64,000 nt of DNA from Mycosarcoma maydis (lineage: Eukaryota; Basidiomycota; Ustilaginomycetes; Ustilaginales). How positions within the stretch are numbered: position 1 is the stretch's first letter; the number at the start of each line of letters is the position of its first letter. The notes beneath the pieces were generated by a model. The model was not told the DNA's origin. It was given only the letters and a program-made list of their open reading frames with translations, and made no database searches. Both the position numbers and the translations under genes were made by a program. Of this stretch, positions 58,886 through 64,000 are shown one piece after another. The stretch is from assembly GCF_000328475.2 (NCBI RefSeq), contig NC_026480.1:186001-250000 (forward strand). The letters are read 5' to 3'.

Positions 58886-59240
58886 GCGGTTGTGCACGGT
58901 TCGTGGTTGTGGGTGCAAGATGCATGATGCATGATGTATGGTGCCTGTAGGTGCACGGTGCACGATGTGCATGTTGATTTGTTAGACCTCTTTCTCTAAC
59001 TTACCATTGAGTTTTCCTTGCACGTGCTGCAGTCGTGAGTAAAGCGTGAAGTACGTAACTGTACGGTGCGAGAAAGGAAGCGTGAAGCACGAAGGGGTAA
59101 TTCCAGACGTGAGAGGCGTGAGGGTTGGTTGGTTTGTGGTTGGTGTGCTGCGACAGCTCAAGTTAATGAAAGGTAACAAGCAAAAAGGATCAGTGGAGCG
59201 CGTGTGCGTGTCTCACGAGTCGTGAGTCTTGCTTTCTCGA

Positions 59241-59279
59241 AAATCACGAATCACGAATCACGATTCACGATTCACAATT
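59241..59279. repeat. AATCACG array with inversion
   Basis: Direct heptamers (AATCACG, three units) are followed by inverted ones (GATTCAC, two units), giving an imperfect inverted repeat. Confidence 0.85.
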
Positions 59280-59349
59280 AACGAAGTCGATGTTGTTACA
59301 GCGGAAGTTGCAGGGTTGAGCGAGATCGTGCGCCGCAGGGCCTTGTCTG

Positions 59350-59401
59350 AATCGTGAATCACGAATCACGAATCACGAATCACGAATCACAAATCACAAA
59401 T
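59350..59401. repeat. Longest AATCACG heptamer array
   Basis: After AATCGTG, the sequence continues as four AATCACG and two AATCACA heptamers plus AAT. It is the longest tandem run of this motif in the window, 0.57 kb upstream of the RasGEF start. Confidence 0.9.
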
Positions 59402-59968
59402 CTGTGATGCGTTTCGGCACACCGCGCAACGCCAATACCATCGACACACCACCAACACCGACATCACCTCGATCAACCTAGGTCTCATCACCATCGCCAT
59501 CGTTTCTCAGAAGTCCCACTCTAACTAGGCGACATTGTCGGCACGCGCTCTCTAGGATTCGACGATCACCATATTTCTCTGTCTTTCTCATCTACGCGGG
59601 CTTACATCAGGCGTCGCAGAGTCTATCTTGACATAACATATTCAAACATTACCTTTTGCGGGCCGTACTCCTCCTGCTGCCTTGACCACCTCCGTTTGTC
59701 CTTGACTCTCCTTTCCGCCACGTGTGAAGTCGTCTTTCAGATTCTAACGCGCTCCATCATCAATCACCAGCGTCAAGTCACATTTTTTTGCAGGTCAACA
59801 TCCCCGCCCAGCTTGTGTCAACGCTCCCAATTGCTTTGACACGTGTTCACTTGCGGATCACACCATGAGATCAAACCGCTCTGGCATGCTCTGTATCCGC
59901 CTTTAGATCTTTCGACGTCTCGCCACGCCTTCGACTGACGCTTTGTGTTACACTGACGCTAGCGCGAA

Positions 59969-62900
59969 ATGGCCTCGTCTGCATCGGCCAATATTGGTGC
60001 AACCATGACGTCTCGAAATAGCGCTTCGGCAGATCAGCGCTACTCGGCGCATCAGTCCTTCCTGCCAACCGCAGAATCCACAAACAGCCTCGATACCCCC
60101 TTCTCCTCTCACTTCGAACGTGCTGCCTCGTCTGATCATCCCGGCATGACGTCCTTCGCCTCCGCGTCTTCGGCGTTGGCAGATACATCTTACGCGGACA
60201 ACGAAGACGAGTACGGTATGCAGCCCGAGGAGCACGTTGTGGCTCTTCATGACTTCAACTCCAACAACGCAACCTGCCTCTCATTTCAAGCGGGCCAGGT
60301 CATCAAGGTCTATAACCGTGATCCGTCCGGATGGTGGGATGGCGAGCTCGACGGCCAGCGCGGCTGGTTTCCCAGCAACTACGTAGATCAGGAGGCTGTC
60401 TACGTTTCCGACGAAGCTCAGAACGACAGCTATTCGTACGATGACAACCATCAACTCCGCAACTCGACCACCAGCCAGACTTCGTCCGATTTCGACCATG
60501 CTGCCGACTACCGCTCCATGGCCCCCACCGCACCCCATCAGGAACGCTACTTCTCGGCAAACTCGACCCGTTCTCCGACCCCCACATCGAGCGCCCTTCT
60601 CGACCGTGGTGATGGTGGCGTCCTTGATCCCATCCTTCACGCCATCTCGCTGCTCAGGAATGCGGTTCGAGCCAACCGTGTCGCCCATTTTCAGCCATCC
60701 ACAGCATGCGTCATCTCTTCCGTCCGGTCCGTCCTCTCGGCTACCGATTGCCTCACGCGTGAGTCGGCGGTGCTCAAGGCCAATCCACACCTCGCTCGCG
60801 AGCGCAAGGCCATTCTCTCGGAACTCAGCAAGCTCGTCGCTCAAGCGCGCAGAGCATCCGCTCCCATGATTGATGAGACGCACAGACAGGCAGAAATGGA
60901 TTCCATGCTTTCCCTTGCCGAGTCCGTGCTCGCCAACGTGCGCAACTTCATCACAGTCGCGCTCGAATGTGGCCTCCCTGTGCCCAACCGTCGTTCATCG
61001 GTCTACGACGATCTCTACGCAAAGAGCAACACGTCTCAACCCGATAGTCGTCTGCGTGCTGCTGGCAGACAGCAGGAGCTTGACAAGACACCAACTCCGG
61101 GCTGTTCACAAATTCACGATGTCGATACAAGAAGCCACGGTTCCTATGCATCGGCTCGCCAGCTGCAGTACGACGATCACTACAACAGCACTTCCTCGCA
61201 TGCAGATCCGCGCCGTGCAAATGCACAGCATCGACATCCCTCGGATGGCTCGGTCGAATCTTCTGATGGCGGTGCCCAGGCCATTGCACAAGCACGCTCT
61301 ATGACACAGCGTCAGCTTGACGGCGGAGGGCGCTCCGAAGGGGTGGCTGCTACCTTCGCCCAGCATCTTGGCATGGCACGCTCGCGCTCGGGCTCGAGCT
61401 CTGAATCACCAGATTCAACTTCAGGTCACGACACTGGCTCGCATCACGATTCCATAAACTCGGGCGGCGAAGAAGACGGACCGCCAAGTCCGGTTGAGCG
61501 CACTGCATACGAGGTCATGCAACGCCTCAGCGTTACCAACGACCAGCTGCTCTCCATCATCGCTGCCTTTATCGGCCATGTACACACCCACACATCCGAG
61601 AGCCATGCCTCAAGCTACGCCTACCTCATCGACATGACGCGTGAGGCCGTCGTTGGTGTTCGTAATCTCCTGCTTGTTGTCGAAGCGGTCAACAACAACG
61701 TCGTGCTCCAGCAGATCAGGCCACGCGAGACCTCAATCCTATGGGAGACACGCGAAAACTTGTACGAAGCAACCACACAACTCGTCACTGCTGCACGCGT
61801 CGTCACTTCGGCTCCGTCTGCCTCCATCACGGCCGGATCGGTGGCAGAGGCAGAGGACAAATCGCGACTGCTGCAGGCGGCTACGAGCGTATTGCGAACG
61901 GGCGGTGAATGTGTCGGAGCTGTGCGACTCTGCATTGACCGTCTCGATCCTGCATTCACTATCGCGCTGCCGGAGCCATCGCGGGCTCGTCACGCGCATA
62001 CCAGTGGGCAAGCGCAGAGCTCTACAGAACGCGATCAGGGTAACGAGGAAGACCAGCAACGAGAGGATCTCAATGATAGTCCCGATCTCCCCAGCTCGGT
62101 GCGAGACATTCGCAGGAAGAACACGCTCTCTTTTCTCGGTCGCAAAGCGACTAGCCTGTCTCTGCTCAAGCAAAACTACGAACGCGACGAGAATCGCTCT
62201 GCATTTGATGACATCGATGAGCACGAGCGTGACGAGGAAGACTTGCGCTCCATGCAGCACGTTCGGCACCCACCCATCGCTGCGATGAACCGATCTTCTT
62301 CCCTGCAGACGTCGGCTGGTGATCACGCCGATCGCAATGCGCAGTACGCACAGGCTCGCAAAGTAGACGAGCGAGCTATTGAACCCAAGAGCGCTTCGCT
62401 TGCTAGCAGCAGCGGCACTGGCACTAGCACTGGCACTGGCATCGGCTCGTCTGGTTTGCGGGATGCGGCAAGGGCATCTCGATCCACCATTCAATCGCTT
62501 CGTTCCGAGGTCACAGGGGAAACCTCGGCTCGTCCATCGTTCGAGCAGCAGCAGCTGGCCGCAGCCGGAATTGCCGACGCACATACGACTGCCCAGACGG
62601 CTGCTAAGCAGCTGGCCGGGGGCGTTATCGATCGTCAGTCGACCTACAGGGAACAAAGGCCTGCGCCCGTATCGATCGAGTCGCGTTACATGGCGCCCGA
62701 CTATGACCCTTCGGACGTGGTCTGCAACTCGGAAGGCCAAGTTACTGGCGCCACGCTCAAGGCGCTTGTGGAAAAGATGACACCACACGACACCATGATC
62801 GAAGCCACCTTCTCGACCGCCTTCTTCCTGTGTTTCAGGATGTTTACCTCACCGCAAGAGCTACTCGAAACGCTTGTGGCTCGCTTCGAAATGTCGCCAC

Positions 62901-64000
62901 CAGCTGAGGTTCCCATGAGCGAGGCTGACATGGTACGCTGGAATGACAAGAAACTTGTGCCTGTTCGGCTACGAGTGCTTAATCTCTTTAAAAGCTGGCT
63001 CGAGAACAACTGGAACCCAACGACGGACCGCGTCATTCTGCAGCAGCTCATTTCGTTGGCTGAGCGATGGGCTAGCGCAGGCGCCATTGCTGGACCTGCG
63101 CATCGACTCGCCGAGTTGGCACGTAGGCGCCTGGACGGAGCTACGCAGAAGACAACCGTCTTGGTGGGCAACAGTCGTGGTCCCGGCAGCCTGCAGCGAG
63201 TCATTTCTTCGGAGCGTATGAAAGGTGGACTCGGGCTCACGATGACTGATGCCTCGCAAATGTACGCACCATCGGCCTTTTCGCGAGGTGGTGCGTTGCC
63301 ACCGACATCGGTGGTGTCCAAAACGCTTCTCTCGAACCTGCGCAACGGAAACGTGGACAAGATTCACCTACTCGATTTTGATCCTCTCGAGCTCGCTCGT
63401 CAGCTGACCATCTTGGACAGCAAACTGTATTGTGCCATCCAGCCCGAGGAGCTGCTTGGCTCGAAATTCACCAAAGAGACCAAGGCTTCGGGTGTCACTG
63501 AAGATGTCCACGTCAAGAGCATGTCGTCCATGTCGACGAGGATCACGGGCTGGATCAGCGAGTGTATTCTAGGCGAGTCGGACGCGAGAAAGAGGACGCA
63601 ACTGCTCAAATTTTTCATCAAACTCGGTGACAGGTGTGAGCAGCTCAACAACTTTCACACCCTCATGGCGATCCAGTGTGCGCTCAACTCGTCGACGATC
63701 GCTCGACTGAAAAAGACGTGGGACGGCTTGTCGACCAAGTACCGCGGCATGATGGACCAGCAGCGAAGTGCGGTCGAGCATACACGCAACTATGCTGCTT
63801 ACCGAGCGCGTCTTCGCAACACGACGCCACCCGCGATCCCGTTCCTGGGTCTCTTTCTGACAGACCTCACTTTCTGTCATGAAGGCAACGCGGCTACGCG
63901 ACCTTGCCCGTCGAATGCGGAGAAGAAGCTGCTGAACTTTGACAAGTATATCAAGATTAGCCGCATCGTAGGCGAGGTGCAGCGCTTCCAGGTACCTTAT
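59969..64000 (+). CDS. SH3-domain Ras guanine nucleotide exchange factor (Cdc25/Sql2 class), 3' end outside window
   Basis: This activator of Ras loads GTP at the plasma membrane and feeds cAMP and MAPK signalling. The frame is open from ATG 59969 (MASSASANIGATMTSRNSAS) to the window edge, 1344 codons without intron. An SH3 domain lies near residues 88-144 (VVALHDFNSNNATCLSFQAG, WWDGELDGQRGWFPSNYV). A long disordered and helical middle follows. The REM/RasGEF_N domain starts near residue 917 (VTGATLKALVEKMTPHDTMI, FFLCFRMFTSPQELLETL). The catalytic Cdc25 domain starts near 1133 (LLDFDPLELARQLTILDSKL, INNFHTLMAI-type helix, PFLGLFLTDLTFCHEG). It is cut at EVQRFQVPY, close to the end of that domain. 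U. maydis has two such factors, Cdc25 and Sql2; I cannot tell which this is. Confidence 0.9.
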   Translation, partial: MASSASANIGATMTSRNSASADQRYSAHQSFLPTAESTNSLDTPFSSHFERAASSDHPGMTSFASASSALADTSYADNEDEYGMQPEEHVVALHDFNSNNATCLSFQAGQVIKVYNRDPSGWWDGELDGQRGWFPSNYVDQEAVYVSDEAQNDSYSYDDNHQLRNSTTSQTSSDFDHAADYRSMAPTAPHQERYFSANSTRSPTPTSSALLDRGDGGVLDPILHAISLLRNAVRANRVAHFQPSTACVISSVRSVLSATDCLTRESAVLKANPHLARERKAILSELSKLVAQARRASAPMIDETHRQAEMDSMLSLAESVLANVRNFITVALECGLPVPNRRSSVYDDLYAKSNTSQPDSRLRAAGRQQELDKTPTPGCSQIHDVDTRSHGSYASARQLQYDDHYNSTSSHADPRRANAQHRHPSDGSVESSDGGAQAIAQARSMTQRQLDGGGRSEGVAATFAQHLGMARSRSGSSSESPDSTSGHDTGSHHDSINSGGEEDGPPSPVERTAYEVMQRLSVTNDQLLSIIAAFIGHVHTHTSESHASSYAYLIDMTREAVVGVRNLLLVVEAVNNNVVLQQIRPRETSILWETRENLYEATTQLVTAARVVTSAPSASITAGSVAEAEDKSRLLQAATSVLRTGGECVGAVRLCIDRLDPAFTIALPEPSRARHAHTSGQAQSSTERDQGNEEDQQREDLNDSPDLPSSVRDIRRKNTLSFLGRKATSLSLLKQNYERDENRSAFDDIDEHERDEEDLRSMQHVRHPPIAAMNRSSSLQTSAGDHADRNAQYAQARKVDERAIEPKSASLASSSGTGTSTGTGIGSSGLRDAARASRSTIQSLRSEVTGETSARPSFEQQQLAAAGIADAHTTAQTAAKQLAGGVIDRQSTYREQRPAPVSIESRYMAPDYDPSDVVCNSEGQVTGATLKALVEKMTPHDTMIEATFSTAFFLCFRMFTSPQELLETLVARFEMSPPAEVPMSEADMVRWNDKKLVPVRLRVLNLFKSWLENNWNPTTDRVILQQLISLAERWASAGAIAGPAHRLAELARRRLDGATQKTTVLVGNSRGPGSLQRVISSERMKGGLGLTMTDASQMYAPSAFSRGGALPPTSVVSKTLLSNLRNGNVDKIHLLDFDPLELARQLTILDSKLYCAIQPEELLGSKFTKETKASGVTEDVHVKSMSSMSTRITGWISECILGESDARKRTQLLKFFIKLGDRCEQLNNFHTLMAIQCALNSSTIARLKKTWDGLSTKYRGMMDQQRSAVEHTRNYAAYRARLRNTTPPAIPFLGLFLTDLTFCHEGNAATRPCPSNAEKKLLNFDKYIKISRIVGEVQRFQVPY

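Larger units (their letters stand above)
58177..59968. other. 1.8-kb intergenic region dense in heptamer repeats
   Basis: This promoter-side region lies before the RasGEF gene. AATCACG-type motifs cluster at 58472, 58523, 58637-58653, 58674-58706, 59241-59279 and 59350-59401. CGCACAA-type heptamers lie at 58844-58885, GATGCAT heptamers near 58918-58938, and a G11 run at 58397-58407. From 59405 onward the DNA is a C/T-rich leader. No gene is supported. Confidence 0.55.

Noticed and set aside
59241..59401. CRISPR-like or telomeric interpretation of heptamer arrays
   Set aside because: Units are 7 bp without spacers, in a eukaryotic genome, and differ from the TTAGGG-type telomere repeat.

Overview
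The window is nuclear DNA of a basidiomycete smut fungus (Ustilaginaceae, Ustilago/Sporisorium type). The evidence is an intron-poor gene set with GT...AG introns, a 435-residue STE7-class MAP kinase kinase that matches Ustilago Fuz7 in length and sequence character, and many short AATCACG/CGTGATT motifs confined to non-coding DNA. The species call is inferred from sequence; no database was searched. No bacterial, viral or transposon coding sequence was recognised.

Layout. 0-9 kb: sterol C-24(28) reductase ERG4 (3' end beyond the window), a small unknown protein, ribosomal protein L29 whose start codon is split by an intron, and a secreted GH125 mannosidase. 9-18 kb: an Rco1-like double-PHD protein, an unknown Pro/Ala-rich protein, Golgi tether subunit COG1 and, divergently, a PPIL1-type cyclophilin. 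19-23 kb: the divergent histone pair H2A/H2B, whose shared promoter contains a 100-N assembly gap, then three-exon ESCRT-III VPS24. 25-35 kb: a large disordered fungal protein, an aquaglyceroporin with altered NPA boxes, the PP1 inhibitor YPI1 and a SCY1-type pseudokinase. 36-43 kb: a SWIM/RING protein, a Sos7-like kinetochore coiled-coil protein and an unknown protein with a SUMO-interaction-like motif. 43-51 kb: the ER folding sensor UGGT (C-terminal HDEL) and a Ser-rich secreted protein with a double-psi beta-barrel end. 51-55 kb: a 4.3-kb gene-poor stretch with motifs and a hairpin-rich segment. 55-64 kb: the Fuz7-like MAPKK, a glutathionyl-hydroquinone-reductase-type GST, and an SH3-RasGEF of the Cdc25/Sql2 class that runs off the right edge.

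The genes are mostly housekeeping and form no operon-like system. Two functional groupings stand out: the histone pair, and a MAPKK about 3.4 kb from a RasGEF, both from pathways that control mating and filamentation in smuts. UGGT, COG1, VPS24, SCY1 and the secreted proteins belong to the endomembrane system. The most unusual sequence signal is non-coding: 7-bp tandem and inverted micro-repeats between the genes. Other points of interest are the split ATG of RPL29, the aquaporin pore-motif changes, and a gap that looks like a hairpin-induced contig break.
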